Positions 48,251 through 61,436 are shown, counted from the stretch's first letter. The stretch is DNA of 64,000 nt from Promerops cafer (GCA_013398275.1 VZSE01015197.1:720404-784403), one strand, 5' to 3'. The notes: a model not told the origin generated them from the letters alone. Made by a program: numbers and translations.

Positions 48251-51200
48251 GTGTCAGAGGTGGGTGTGTTCCTCACATTTCACAGGCAAAAGTTACTTTT
48301 TATGATGCAACTTCAATGAGGTTGGTTTTCTTCGTATTTTTAAAATATAGGAACATTATCCGCTTCCTCCTTCCCCTTAGACCCTTTCCTTTCCTCCCTT
48401 AGAAGTGAAAGGGGTATTTCTTCTTCCTAATTATATGAGGTATTTAATTATGGTTTTCTTATATGCAGAAAATAATTCATCTGCTGTAGCCATGAAGTCT
48501 TCCTAACAGTATCACTGTGTAAACTCTAATTTTTATGGATACAAACTTCTGGTGTGGTAATAGGTACAATATGAATGACATTCTTCCTTACTTTAACTAA
48601 AAAACCAAAACAAAACGAGTAAAGGCTATAAGACTAAATTGCTGCTTCCTAAATCTATCTTTTTAGTTGAATAAGAAATCAAAGTTCAAACATTCCCTTC
48701 TTTTTTTTATGATCTCGAAAAATCAAATTAACAAAAATTCCAAAATAAAAATCCTCTGTCTCTGCACATCTCTAAAGAAGATGTTATAATACAACCGTAC
48801 TCACTTCCAGATTTATTTTTTAATAAAGACTAGACCACTACAGTAGCACGTTTTTGATGAGAGACATCCTTATTACTCTGAGCTTCACAGAAATGTATCA
48901 CAAGTTATTAATTAGAACAGTTTTTGCAAGTACAGTTGAGAAATCAAATTTAAGAAGTGGTCAAGAAAAATAGATGGAGCAAGATAAGATGAAAACTACT
49001 GCAGCTGCATAAACATACCTTTACATTTTGGTTAAAAGACTTAATGTGGTTATAAGGCAAATTCTTTCATCATCCCAGCTTTGAATTGGTATGGCTTTAA
49101 TTCAGAGTGATTTTGTGCACATTAATTCTTTCTAAAGGAAATCATGTCGGGAGTTCTGCTCCAGATATCAACAGTCCTTGCTCTAAACCCTGAGAGAGTG
49201 GATATGGCTGGAGCATTGACAGGTTTTGGGATGGCCTAATGCCACATGTGGATTAAGGGCCACAGGAGCAGAAAAAATCTTGACTCCTGTGTTTGTGTGT
49301 GGGGCTCAACTTTTGCTGCTCTGGACTGTTTACCAACTTCTGCTGTGCTGAATTAGGGGTGTGAGTAGGGCCAGATGAGAAAGGAGTTGCAAACTGCTTC
49401 CTTGTCAACAGTGAGCACATTCAGAGAGTGTGTAGCCAGTGATCTGCCTGCACAGAATGCCTGGGGAGGGCCAGATGCCTTTTGAGATGGCACCACAGTA
49501 CAGAGGAGCAGTTTTACAATTTTACTTGGATCATAAGAGAGGAATTTGAATACGAAGGGGTTCTATTAATTGCCATGTGTTTCAATGCTGGTTTTGTGTC
49601 ACGGATATCTTGGACTGAGTTTTTATGTATTTTTTACTCTTCATCACAACAAAACTTGAGAGGAGATGTAATTATGGTAATATTGTTAAACCCTCTGATA
49701 TTCATCTAGCACTGTTCATCCAGGGAAGAAATATATTTGTTTCAACAAGAACCACTGGGGCTGGTTGTTGCGGTGATAAAACAGTACAGGCTGCACAATT
49801 TGCTCCCTTAATGGATTTCTAAAACACAATATATTTTGTCAGAATTACAACATAGAGTACAGTTTTTTTAATATGTTTGTTTTCTAATTACTTTCTGGTG
49901 AAATGCTCATTTAAATTCCTCAGAAAATTGACTAAATTGTAGAGCTAAAACTAATAAAAGTAGAGCTTTACAGATAGGCTTCCTCTAGCAAATTATGCTG
50001 ATGTTTAATAAAAGGGAAAAAATTACTGGATTACAAGCTGTTCTGGATCAACACTCAGCACTGCACTTTTCTCACCATTTTATTTCTGGTTTCAAAGATA
50101 TTTAATTCAGAATTCCTGACAAGAAAAGCTGAAAGTCCAAGAACAGATTTAAAAATTAATCTCTAATTTGCATCTGACTAGTGGTATAACTTTAAGATCA
50201 TTAATATGTTTCAAATTTTTCATTTAATTTTATTATTTTATCACCTATTCTCTAACTTCTGGAATGGGCCAGTAAATTGTAATGATACATTTTTCAAAGC
50301 TCTTAAAAATATTTTTTAATTACATAGTTTATGTGATGATGGAAACCAGAAAAGCTATACCCTTTTTTGATGCATGTGTATAATTAACTATTCTGTATTT
50401 ATTCTTTCTTTCTGGAGCAATATTTTTATTTCACTTAAGGATACATATTTTATATTGTTCTGTATTTTCCCAACGCTATTGCACCACCTCCTTCCCTGTT
50501 TTTTCCAGTCAGTTGGGAAACCTTGCTTTAAAAAAGCCAGTTACTTTTTTTATTTTTGCGGAGTAGCGTGAGAGTATTTGGATGCCATCAGAATAAAAGT
50601 TAATCTAGTCCTATATCACATTTCTGACATTGACCAAAAATGGGTATCTACAGAATACTTACTAAGAGCAGCAAAAGAATACTGTCTCAGAGAACTTTCA
50701 TGGCTTCTTGTAATTCATGTCTTAGAAGGTTCCAGAATGAGATCAGTGTTTTTCAACTATAATACCTCTTACTGAATATTTTTTGGGGTTCTTTTTAATT
50801 ATTTTTGAGCACATGTAAAGTTTTAACATCCATTATACCCTGCCATGAAAAATTATAAATTTAGCTGTGCATTAGTAAAACATTTACACTGTTTGCTTTA
50901 CATCGACTTTTACATTTTCATGATACTGAAACAGAAAATTAGTTCAGTTCCATCTTTCCTCACACCATTACTGGTACAATCTTCCAACACCATGGAAACT
51001 GCTCAATTATTCCTCTCTTCTTTCCCTTGTTGCTTATTTTTTCCTAATTTAGTAACTAGGTATTCCTGTATGTAAGGGCCTTTTTTTGTATCAGCTAAGT
51101 TTCTCTAAGAATCCCTGTAGAAGACCTTAGTTAAATGCCATTTGAAGGCCTGCCTAGACCTCTGATCTAGCAGAGTCAATTTATTGACTCATTCAGAAAA

Positions 51201-52780
51201 CTGGCATAAGTTAGTAAGACCTAAGATTTTTTGAATAAAAATTGTTTTGATTCTTCTTCAATAAATAATATTTTCCCATGCCTTATCTTATTTGTAATTC
51301 AGAATGTCAATATCAGTTCTTTCTGGGCTTTTTTATACCCTCTTGAAGCATTTTAAAAATTGTCCTTGTGATAGCTGTTTACTAGGCTTTTTGAATTCTT
51401 CAATAGCTGGTATCTCATCCCAGGACTTTTTAAGTACCCATTTTGTCTCCTTGACTTACGGCAATTTTCAGTTTGAGACAGATCCTCTGATGTAACCCAT
51501 ATACATATAAAATATGGGCACAGAATTTTTTATTTCCATGTTTCTCCCATATGAATACAGAGGAAACTCACGTAGCTCTCATTTCCTTAATTTTTAATAT
51601 TGTTATGCAATTGTCAATATGAGGTTTCTCGCTGTTGATTTGTTAGAATAAGGATTAATAATAGTTTTGATAATTTCTGCAAGCTGTTCCTCATATCCTA
51701 TTTAGCCTCTCTTAGTTATCTTTACAAAAGTACTGCCAGATTTTAAGATCTATTTTCCCCCTTGTAAAAAGATAGTTACACTATTCATGTGATATATTTT
51801 ATCCAGTTCTCTTATGAAATAATCACAGTATACCCTACCCCAGAATATATGTATGAGAAACTGATTTAACTTTTTTCTGCTCTATTCTTAGACTTGAATA
51901 TGTTTTCAGATTGTTCCCAAAATCTGTAATAAGATAAAATTCCGATCTTTAATTCTCTTTTTTCCCCCATTTTATTAATTCCTAAAATATTTTCTTAACA
52001 TTATTGCTGTTGATAGAAGGTCAGGAATTTTACTTGTTTTCTTTTTCCTTTGTCTCATGATTAAGTTGTCATTTGGTAAAGGGGAAAATGTGCGTCCGAG
52101 TGTGCCAATGCTCTGTTCAAGTTTCATTCCTTTGAATTCAGCCTGTCAAATCTGATTAAGCAGTGATTAATCTTTTCAGTTACATAGAAATTTTTGGCCC
52201 TGTGTAAAATATCTGAAAGCTTGTCTCAGTTGGCAAGGTTACTTGCTACAGTTACTGAATATTTTAAAATATTTCCTCTAATTAAATTTCAACTTCTTTG
52301 AAGTAGCAGACTTTCAAATTCACTTATTACAGGAAAAGGAGGTGGACTTATCTTTGCGGGGGCCTTTTAACTCAGGATATTCTGTGATTCAAATTACTTT
52401 TTAAGAAAAAATTGAAAAACATTTAAGTAAGGAGAGGCTAATTCAGCTTCCATTTGGGACGTCTTTTAACTGTCTTGTAAAAAGAACAAAAGGAATTGTT
52501 CCACAGCAGTATGTCTCTTAAAAATGCATGCTCATGGATTTGAACATTTTTGACATTTGGAAATTTCAGTTCTTTAAATAGTCAGCAGTAGATGTTTGGA
52601 ATATCTTGTGCTTTGCCATACTGTGTTATGCATAGCCCATTTCTTTCAGAACAGCTATCTTGGGTTATTATGTTCATTGAAGAGATCATGGCTCAGCTGT
52701 CGCTGATCTGTCCTCTCACTTTCTAACCCTTTTAGACAAGCTTATGTAATGATATGTCTCTATGCAAACCTTCATAATGT
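48251..52780. other. Non-coding stretch between LTR and CR1
   Basis: AT-rich DNA without a recognised gene. At 49.15-49.55 kb composition is GC-richer (GGGATGGCCTAATGCCACAT and following), possibly an old unclassified repeat. Nothing else can be supported. Confidence 0.6.
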
Positions 52781-52846
52781 TTCTTATTCCTTCTTTCTTT
52801 CCTTTTCCTTCTTTTCGTCCTTCCCTTCCTCTTTTACTTATTTATC
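52781..52846 (+). repeat. Pyrimidine-rich (TTCC/TTTC) tract
   Basis: Degenerate polypyrimidine tract (TTCCTTCTTTCTTTCCTTTT and on) immediately upstream of the CR1 at 52.86 kb. It is low-complexity DNA, probably a decayed microsatellite. Confidence 0.85.
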
Positions 52847-52860
52847 CCAATATGTCCAGC

Positions 52861-53709
52861 TCAGGAAATGGGACAATGCAAATCTCCTGAGGTTTAACAA
52901 GACCAAGTGCAAGGGGCTGCACCTGGGTCAGGGCAACCCCCAGTGTCAACACAGGCTGTGGGATGAGCAGATTGAGAGCAGCCCTGCCAAGAAGGACTTG
53001 GGGGTGCTGGTGAGTGAGAGGCTGGACATAACCCAGCCATGTGCTCTCGCATCCCAGAAAACCAAATGTGTCCTGGGCTGCATCCAAAGCAGCATGACCA
53101 GCACAGCAAGGCAGAGCAGAGCAACCTCTGCTCTGCTCTGCTCTGCTCTGCTCTGCTCTGCTCTGCTCTGCTCTGCTCTGGTGAGACCCCACCTGCTGTG
53201 CTACATCCAGCTCTGGGGTCCTCGATACGAAAAAGACATGGACCTGTTGGAGCAAGTCCGGGGCAGGCAATCCAGATGATCAGAGGGATGGAGCTCCTCT
53301 TCTATGAGGCATGGCTGAGAGAACTGAGTTTGTTCAGAGCTGGGAAAGAGTAGGCTCAGGTACTAGTTGCATCCTTCCAGTATCTAAGGTGGGCCTATAA
53401 GAAAGATGGAAAGGGACTTTTTACAAGGATGTGTAGTGACAGAAAAAAGCAGAGTGGCTTCAAACTGGAAGAGAGTAGGTTTGGATTAGATATTAGGAAG
53501 CAATTCTTTATTAAGAAGGTGGTAAGGCACTGGAACAGGTTGCCCAGAGAAGTTGTGGTTGCCCCATCCCCAGAAGTGTTCAAGGCCAGATTGGATAGGG
53601 CTCTGAGCAACCTGGGATAATGAAGGATGTCTCTGCCTATGGCAGGGATTTGGAATCCCATGATGTTTAAGGTACCTTCCAACCCAAACCATTCTATGAG
53701 TCTATGACT
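52861..53709 (+). mobile_element. CR1 LINE, long 3' copy with internal CTCTG microsatellite
   Basis: Sense CR1 of about 850 bp. It starts in the C-terminal part of ORF2: FNKTKCKGLHLGQGNPQ, then SSPAKKDLGVLVSERLDI, then CVLGCIQSSM. It ends with the usual 3' region (CACTGGAACAGGTTGCCCAG) and an octamer tail (CATTCTATGAGTCTATGAC). ORF2 is broken after the pentamer repeat. Open frames here on either strand (176 codons at 52749-53279, 142 codons at 52842-53270) are due to this repeat, not to genes. Confidence 0.95.
53126..53180 (+). repeat. (CTCTG)11 microsatellite inside CR1
   Basis: Eleven perfect CTCTG units, followed by GTGAGACCCC of the CR1 body. The CR1 consensus has only a short CTG/CTCTG-rich stretch here ('CCGCTCTGGTGAGAC' type), so the array grew after insertion. 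Confidence 0.97.
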
Positions 53710-53771
53710 ATATGGAAAGAGTAGTCTAATTCTAACTGGAAATAGTCTAGTATTCCTTATTAGACCCTATT

Positions 53772-53790
53772 AAAAAAAAAAAAAAAAAAA
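53772..53790 (+). repeat. A19 homopolymer
   Basis: Nineteen A about 60 bp downstream of the CR1 3' end. CR1 does not use a poly(A) tail, so it is probably independent of that insertion. Confidence 0.93.
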
Positions 53791-55210
53791 GAGCACAATA
53801 CTTTGAGGCTTAAGAATTGCATAAAAATTTAGTCCTGTGCTAAAGAAGAGAACAGAAATAATAGCTTTTATTTTGTTACTATTTAAGGTAATTTTGTCAA
53901 GATTCAGTTTCTTAAAAACAGCACTTATTTGTGCACATTGGAGACAGGTAGTGCTCTAACAGCATAAATACTTATCTGAACACCTCTTGTCTGACCTCGT
54001 CTCTTCCCACAAGCTTTGCTTTTCTCAATTTAGGAATATTGACCTCTCTACCTTTCTCTGTTTCAGAAAATTTGTGATGAAGGAAAATAATATTTTATGT
54101 AAGATAACCAAAGTTATTTCTCTACCTAAAGGCAAAATATTTTTTCTGTTTTTTGTTCTTTTTCTCTTTTTTTTAAGATGCTTTTACTAGAATTTTATTT
54201 GTACTTGATGATACTAAAGATGTTCCTGTGTTGTAGTCTAAAACTGCACTTCTTACTGCAAAAACATTGTGAAAGAATTTCCTTTATATTTTGGTAAAGG
54301 AATGACATTTAATATTTCTAGTATCTTTAAGTGAATATGTTAAAAATCAATTTCAAGACATTCTCAAGCTGTGTTGACATATAATTGCAAAGGAAAATAA
54401 ATAATCTTCAACATTATTTTACCTATTATCTACAAACAGAAACATCAATCATGAAGTCATTTAGCAGGAACTCTTAGATACCATAATAAACCCTTACTTC
54501 CAGCCATACATCTTATCAAGGATATTTATTTTCACACTACTAAATTTATAATACAAATGAGTAGCAACCACGTTGGAAGATGCAATTTCTTTAGTGCCAG
54601 GTAGTATACTATATTTAATACATGATTGTACACCTGGCTTAAGCAGGTTGTAGAAACCCTTACAAATGTCATCTTAGAAAACATTTTTCTTTCCTAGAGT
54701 TTGGAGGAGGTCCTTGTAATTTTGCATGTGGTTAGTCTCTGGAGACTGCTTTTTTTGCCAGTGTTGTATAGATACATAATGGCTGTAAGTATTTAGAATC
54801 CAGAATTCCTCTTATGTTGCACTACTGTAATTTCAGTGTCAGCATCAAAACCAGCATGTTAACCTCTACCCCAGTATGTCAGAGGAACACTCCTTCCCTA
54901 AGGGCAGCAAAGCCAGGAGCTGAGCAGCCCTTTTGGTTTCCAGCAGAGCATTTTGTCCAAGCTTTATTTAAGGTCCTTTCTAAAAGCAGAGCAGGGGCAT
55001 GCCCTCAGCTCTACTGTTTCTAAATTGGCCCAAAGCCCAGGCAGCCCAGTCTCTGCCCTTGGAGCCCCACTGTCCATCACTTAGTATCAAATGACTGTAT
55101 CTGAATTAAACTTGGCTAAGGGGCTATAAATCTGTTGAACAGGGATAGTTTCAGGCCAGCCTAATTCACCAAAATATTAAGTTTCTTCTGTTCATTCTGA
55201 TTGATTAAAT

Positions 55211-55390
55211 GTGAGCTTGTTTGGTTTTGTTTTTGTTTTCCTTATGGGTTTTTTGTTGTTGTTTTTTTGTGGGTTTATTTGTGGATTTTTTTTTTTTGTT
55301 GTTTGATTTGTTTTAATGGTTTGGTTTTGGTCTTTTTTTTTTGGTGTGTTTTCTTTTTTTGTTACTGTTTTGTGGTTGTTCATTGTTCTG
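55211..55390 (+). repeat. G/T-rich strand-asymmetric tract
   Basis: About 180 bases dominated by T and G on + (GGTTTTGTTTTTGTTTTCC, TTGTTGTTGTTTTTTTGTGG). Low-complexity DNA similar in kind to 1.66-1.88 kb. The frames 55192-55383 and 55201-55407 are artefacts. Confidence 0.85.
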
Positions 55391-57296
55391 GTAAACTAAT
55401 CAATTAATAACTTTAATGTCAAGTTGAAGGTCAACACTGGTGATTGCTGACCTTCAAATGGAAATGACTCTAATGGGCTCCTGTATAGCTGAGTACCTTT
55501 TACCAAGTCTAATGGCCTAGAACTGATAAGTTTAAATCAATTACTCTACATTCACACTCTTGTGGTTTTATGATTACTAGGTGTAAAGGTATCTGCAGTT
55601 CTGAATTGTCTTAGACATTTACAACTCATCACACGACACACCATGATTGAAGAAGGTGCTTTTTCGTGAGAAGTAATATTTCCAGCTAACTAAGTGGAAG
55701 TGAATGCTTTTGGCAGTTCTGCATCCCTGGCTCCCATGGTATAAGGCAGATCAATTTACATGAAGAATATTGTTGGTAAAATCTGAAAGGTCATGGTACT
55801 CAGACATACATAATAGTCTGCCTTCTGAAAAATCAATCTGTCTGCATTGATTAGGTGAAGAAAGCTATTGATGTTTCTGTTTGTTTCAGAAACTGATGGT
55901 TGTGCTGAGAGTAAACTTTATTTCCATTGACCTTAGTGGGACTTCTTAAGTCTAATAAATAAATTATTTTATTTTATACACAAGAATAATCTTTATGGTT
56001 TAGAAAATATCGACTCCATAAATTCAAAAATCTTCAGAAAATGTGCTATAAAGAGAAAGAACATAAGGTCCTAGAGTAAAATAATGAGACATTTTTTAAT
56101 TTTTTATTTCTTAACAAAACTAGATTTGACTCTACTCAAATATTTTCTGTTTTCACAACACTCCACAAAAAACTTGTAGCTTATAAACTGTTCAGTTTGT
56201 TTCCATCAAGATGTAATAAAAGCTTCAATAATGTAAAAAATAATTTAGTGTTCACACTAAAAGATGTAGGATAGTGAAGATAATAAAAAACCTTGAATCC
56301 TTATGGGTTTTTTTTGATGAATGCATGCATCCCCTGAAATAGGAAGAAAAATGTTAAAGAAATTATATGCCCTGACACCATTGTGACTACAATTCAGTAT
56401 TCTGTTACTAATTGATTAAGTAACAAAGGATTAGAAAATATATTTTCTGAATTTATAGTTATTTTTTCACTATATTAGTTGTTCTTATTCAAGAATGAAT
56501 TATTTTCTTCCAAGTGCTTATTTTTTGAAATGTTTCAGGTAATGAAATTTAGCTTCTAATTTATTTATAAAGAATTTATTACTAGTGACCCAAATACATG
56601 ATGACAATTCACAAGAGGTTTTCAAGACCTTTCTGAGTGTGTGGTGCTTACTAGCTTCTAAATGCAGATAAGTTAATTTCACTGAACAGTGGATGCAACT
56701 CGTACAGAAATGTTAAATCAAATGCTTCAGGATATGCCTATATTAAATTTCATATGAGCCAATCAGGATCATGTGCATGAAGCAGAAGTTTTACACTGTG
56801 GAATGCTGAAGGTCATACGCCAATCAAAGATAAGCTGTGAAAACTGGAGTTTATGAGGAGAAATGTCTAGAAATAGTTTCAAATTCTTTTTATTCCTCAT
56901 ATGGAAAAAAACCCTTTGCTTTTTCTTTGTAAAGAAAACAAGATTTGTCTCTAAATCTTGGACATGATTCCCTAACTTGCATACAGTATTTTGGAATAAT
57001 AAAGTATGTTCTATATAATTTTCTGTAATTCTCTGAATAGGTATATTTATACTATGCATTTGTGTTTTGTCCATTATAAAGATGTGTTCACATACTGAAA
57101 AAAAAAAAAAAAAAGAATCAACTGATGAAAAAAAAACCCAAAATATCTCTAATTAAAACAATTTAATATTTAAAAAGGAGTTTTAAAAAATATTGGTGTT
57201 CAATCTTGTAAGCCAAGACTTCACTTGTTCTTTATACTCTCTGAATCGTTAAATGTTTAAATACAGGACATTAATGGTTTTTCCTTATCCTGAAAA

Positions 57297-57368
57297 GGAT
57301 ATAAAAATTAGGATCGCTTAGGATAAAAAATTAGGATCGCTTAGGATATAAAAATGTTAGGATCGCTT
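57297..57368. repeat. Three tandem units of about 24 bp
   Basis: Units at 57297-57320, 57321-57343 and 57344-57368, each GGATA(T)AAAAA...TTAGGATCGCTT(A). They differ by small indels only. AT-rich local expansion in non-coding DNA. Confidence 0.93.
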
Positions 57369-57779
57369 GTCATTACTTCTATAAATGGTCATACAAAACT
57401 AGACACAGTAAAAATTTTTCTTGCTTGGGACTTCTTGCTTTGAACCAAGAAGAAGAAAATGGAATTATGCTTTAAAATCACACAGCCCTAAAAATGATTG
57501 TAAACATGTTTGGATTGAAAGCACATTCCACTTTAGGCTGTTTTATGAAAATGAAAGACTTGCTAGCTGATGTGTTGTAAACGTACATTGTATTTTAAAT
57601 AAACTTCTTTGGAGTTAGAATTGTTCCTGCATAGGTTTTCTGAAGAGGGGTGAGACAAGGACTGAACAAAATTTAGGATTTTTTTTAACCTAAAACATTG
57701 ATATGAATGACAAATCAATTTTAAAAATATAAACATAGCTATGTTACATGCTCCGAAGTAGCATATATGGAATAATAGA

Positions 57780-58750
57780 TTCAGAGAATCGTAGGATGGT
57801 TTACGGTGGAAGGGACCTTAAAGACAATTTAGTTCCAACCCTACTGCCATGTGCAGGGACAATTTCCAATAGAGTAGTTCATTTAGAGCTCCATCCATCC
57901 TGGCTTTGAACACTTCCAGGGATGGGACCTCCACAACTTCTCTGGGCAACCTGTTCCAGTGCCTCATCACTGCCACAGTAAAGAATTTTTTTATAATATC
58001 TAATCTAAACCTACCCTCTTTCACTTTGAAGACATTTCCTCCTGTCCTGTCACTACACATCCTTGTAAAAAGTCCCTCTCCATCTTTCTTGTAGTCTCCC
58101 TTCAGGTACTGGAAGGTTACAATTAGGTCACCCCAAAGCCTTCTCTTTCCCAGGTTAAACAAACACAATTCTCTCAGCTTTTCCTTGTACAAGGAGAAGT
58201 GCTTCTTTCCTCTAATCAACTTGGTGGCCTCCTCTGGACTCACTCCAGCAGATCCATGTCTTTCTCATATTGAGGACCCCAGAGCTGGATGCGGTGTTCC
58301 AGGTGGAGTCTGACCAGAGCAGAGCAGAGGGGCAGAATCCTCTCCCTTGTTCTGCTGTCCATACTGCTTTGGATGCAGCCCAGGACCCTTCTGGCTTTCT
58401 GGGCTCCAAAAGCACATGGCTGGGTCATGTCCAGCCTCTCACCCACCAGCACCCCCAAGTCCTTCTTGGCAGGGCTGCTCTCAGTCTGTTCATCTCCCAG
58501 CCTGTGTTGACACTGGGGGTTGCCCTCACCCAGGTGCAGCCCCTTGCACTTGGTCTTGTTAAATCTTATGAGATTTTCATTGTCCTACTTTTTGAGATTG
58601 TCCAGGTTCCTCTGGATGGCATCTTGTCCTTCAGGTGGGTTAATTGCACCACTCAGCTTGATGTCATCTGCAAACTTGCTGAGGGTGAACTCAATTCCTT
58701 CATCTTTATCACTAATGAAGATATTAAATGACTCTGGTCCCAGTACAGAC
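57780..58750 (-). mobile_element. CR1 LINE, long 3' copy (antisense)
   Basis: Reverse-complement CR1 of about 970 bp. From its 3' end it shows a decayed octamer tail (TTCAGAGAATCGTAGGATGG), GAACACTTCCAGGGATGGGA, CTCTGGGCAACCTGTTCCAG and the ORF2 C-terminal part. Minus-strand peptides include LGVLVGERLDMTQPCAFGAQ and FADDIKLSGAI; the latter is the FADD-type catalytic motif of the reverse transcriptase. Open frames on both strands (141 codons at 57818-58243 and 153 codons at 58270-58731) belong to this repeat. Confidence 0.95.
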
Positions 58751-61170
58751 CAGTACAGAAAATATAGTCTGGTTTTATAAATGCTAATAATAGAAATAGA
58801 AACAAGAATGTTTTGTAGTGGTGGAGAGTCATGAGAAAATTGTGAACCATCCAGTTCATGGTATATTCCAAAACTCAGGCACATTGATGCCAACTCAACT
58901 TTCTCACACCTTCAAGCAGCAAAGCCTCATAACAGAATCAGAAGTCTTTACAGATGCTATTTATGAGCACTGAAATAGATACTATGCAATCACTTGTCTA
59001 CCTTTTCTGATCTCTTACCTACCTGATGTATTTTTCTTTTAATGCAATAATTATTATAAATTAAGATATTAAGTATCTTATATTAAATGAGTGGTCTGTG
59101 TGGTCTGTAAACTACTGAGCTGTGGATTTGGACTAGTAAAAGCGGGCTGATAGAATCCAGCTTGGATGTGCTTGTAGGCTGCAGTATTTCCTATCTACCT
59201 TTGAACTGTGGACAAAAGATATGAATTTGCATTTTCCTTATTTTTAAACAGTGCTGCTGGGCTAAGGAACTTGTACTGGACTGTTTGTTCAGTTTGGCTT
59301 CAGAGAAACAGGAGCTGTTTCATAAGATTAGCTAAATTGATATTTAGAAATGTCACCTGTGATATGGTGGCCTTTTCTAATATATCCCAAGGTAAATATA
59401 ACCTTTCACTCAAAATTTTTGTTGAAATTATGTAGTTGTATAATCTGTTTCTTATTTGGAGTCTTTAATATTTAAATGATTTTACAAAAAAAAACTTGTA
59501 TTTTTAAGCAGATCTACTTTTTATTTGCCTCTCAGTATCATTGATTTCTATTTATATATATGGTAGAAAGCATGTCATTAGCATGCTGAGAAATGGTTGA
59601 GCAGAATTTGAATGTTTGGTTGAACAATTCCCACTGAGAAGGGGAAAAATAGGCCTTGTTAGATTGGGCAAAAAGGAATTATTGGTATGAGAAACATATG
59701 GGAAATGGTGGAAAGCATACATACTAAATCAAAATTTTTATGATATGGTGCTATCTTTCTATGCATTGTCCTCACAAGCCAAGAGGAATGCTATAATAGT
59801 TTCATCTTGAAACTTTTTTACTTTTTCTGTGTATTATGTCGTCTTACCTTTTGCCCCAGCCTGCTGCAAAATGAGGCATAACTCCCCTGATGACACCAGC
59901 AAATGTTGACAGGAAAATTATGCTGCTTTAGAATAGTCCTCAGGTAAATTGCTCAGGACACCTGTCAAAAATGCCTTACAATTCTCATAGCACACATGTT
60001 AGAGTTACCTTCTGGGTGATCTGAGGGAAGAATAGTGCTACCTACTTTCTTTCAAGATCAGAAATAGAAATATTACCCCGGCTTTGGATGTTCTCTGAAA
60101 ATTGGTAATTGTGAATTCTTTCCACCACACTATACTAACTCGATAGCTTCTAGGAACATATCAAAATTATCGTTTTGGGGTGTTTTTTTAACCCTTTGTG
60201 CCAGGTAGCATTACCATGTGGTTACTGCAGAGATCTATTGTTCACAAAACCTCTCCCATGGATCAGCGAGACAGAAAAGTTTAATATGTAAAAAAAAGTT
60301 TAATAATTATGAATATATTAATATATTGTTCTAATATGATGTGCTAATGTGTATTTTGGACAACCGTATGAAATTGCTTACACAAGTCAGTAAGATAATC
60401 TGAATGGGAATGTTGCTTTTAACTTTTCCATATGTATTCAATATACAGCAGCTGTGTGGAATTGGTAAACTGAGCTAGATTAATGTATGCATTAGATACA
60501 TATGATGACATATGAGGGACTGTATTTACAGAAGGACTGTAACTGGCAAAACTAATGGTTTTATCAGTGTGATAGCACCCATCTCAAGATGTAGTACAAG
60601 GCTACAAAAAAAATAAGCAAGCAAAAAACATACTGATGTTTTATGTTAAGGTGTTCATATATCTTCTCTCCCCCACCCACAGAAATTATATTTATTTAAT
60701 TATATTTAATTATATTTAAGTGACTGTTGGTGGTCTTGTTCGTAGATGTTCAGTAGTGGTCCTGTTCAAAATACAAATCTTGACTTGATTACAAAATTTC
60801 CTAACTGAAAACCTGAGGATCCAGGGCAGTTCCATTATGCAGATCAGCTTCATAAGACTTGTGAAGCCTTTCCCTGATTTTGGGAAAAGCGGAAGCCATA
60901 TTGCAGTGCTCTGCATTGTTGGTTTGACCAAACACTCTAAATCTGACATGAGAAAAACTCATTGCTATCCTGAATGTGCTCCTATTACCTGTGCACATCA
61001 TACTCAATAGAGCTGACTTGGAAATTTTGATTTGTTGTACTCATTTGCTCAGTAGGACATCTGTACATGTTGCTGAACACTAGGGCAGTATGACTACCAG
61101 AGAAAGGTAAATGGTGACAAAAGTAGATTTTTGCTGCGTATATTTCCTACTCTGAATGCCCTGTGCTCCG
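58751..61170. other. Non-coding stretch
   Basis: AT-rich DNA with no recognised gene or repeat apart from a short ATTATATTTA tandem near 60.70 kb. Confidence 0.62.
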
Positions 61171-61436
61171 TTCTTCTTCCTCTGGCTTTATATCCTGAGC
61201 ATGACATGGTATGGGATATCTCTTTGTCCTGTCCCAGCTGTGTCCCCCCAAAGCCTCTTGCCCATCCCCAGTCCCCTCGCTGTCAAGGCAACACGAGAAG
61301 CAGAAAAGGCTGGGATTTTTTGCAGTTAATGCTCAGCAATAGCTGAAACAGATAATGTTACAGCACTCTTTTGTCCAGTAATTCAAAATACAGCATCATA
61401 GGAGCTTCTACAGAGAAAATCAACTCTGTCCCAACA
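61171..61436 (-). mobile_element. Endogenous retrovirus LTR, U3 fragment (same family as 41.0 kb)
   Basis: Antisense copy related to the fragment at 40.98-41.24 kb. Shared landmarks are the promoter-side GACATGGTATGGGATATCTC, the CACGAGAAGCAGAAAAGGCT segment, GCTCAGCAATAGCTGAAAC and the far end AGAAAATCAACTCTGTCCCA. Read on the minus strand, a TATATAAAG-like box sits at the 61.19 kb end, as expected for U3. No internal retroviral genes are present. Confidence 0.72.

Larger units (their letters stand above)
53791..57779. other. Non-coding stretch between the two CR1 copies
   Basis: AT-rich DNA holding the G/T-rich tract at 55.2-55.4 kb and the triplicated unit at 57.3 kb. A short GC-richer part at 54.8-55.1 kb is unclassified. 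No gene recognised. Confidence 0.62.

Noticed and set aside
52749..53279. 176-codon plus-strand and 142-codon minus-strand open frames
   Set aside because: Both lie on the CR1 ORF2 end and the CTCTG array; the peptides are CR1 or pentamer translation.
57818..58731. 141- and 153-codon open frames on opposite strands
   Set aside because: They belong to the antisense CR1; only the minus-strand ones reflect the real LINE ORF2, in broken form.
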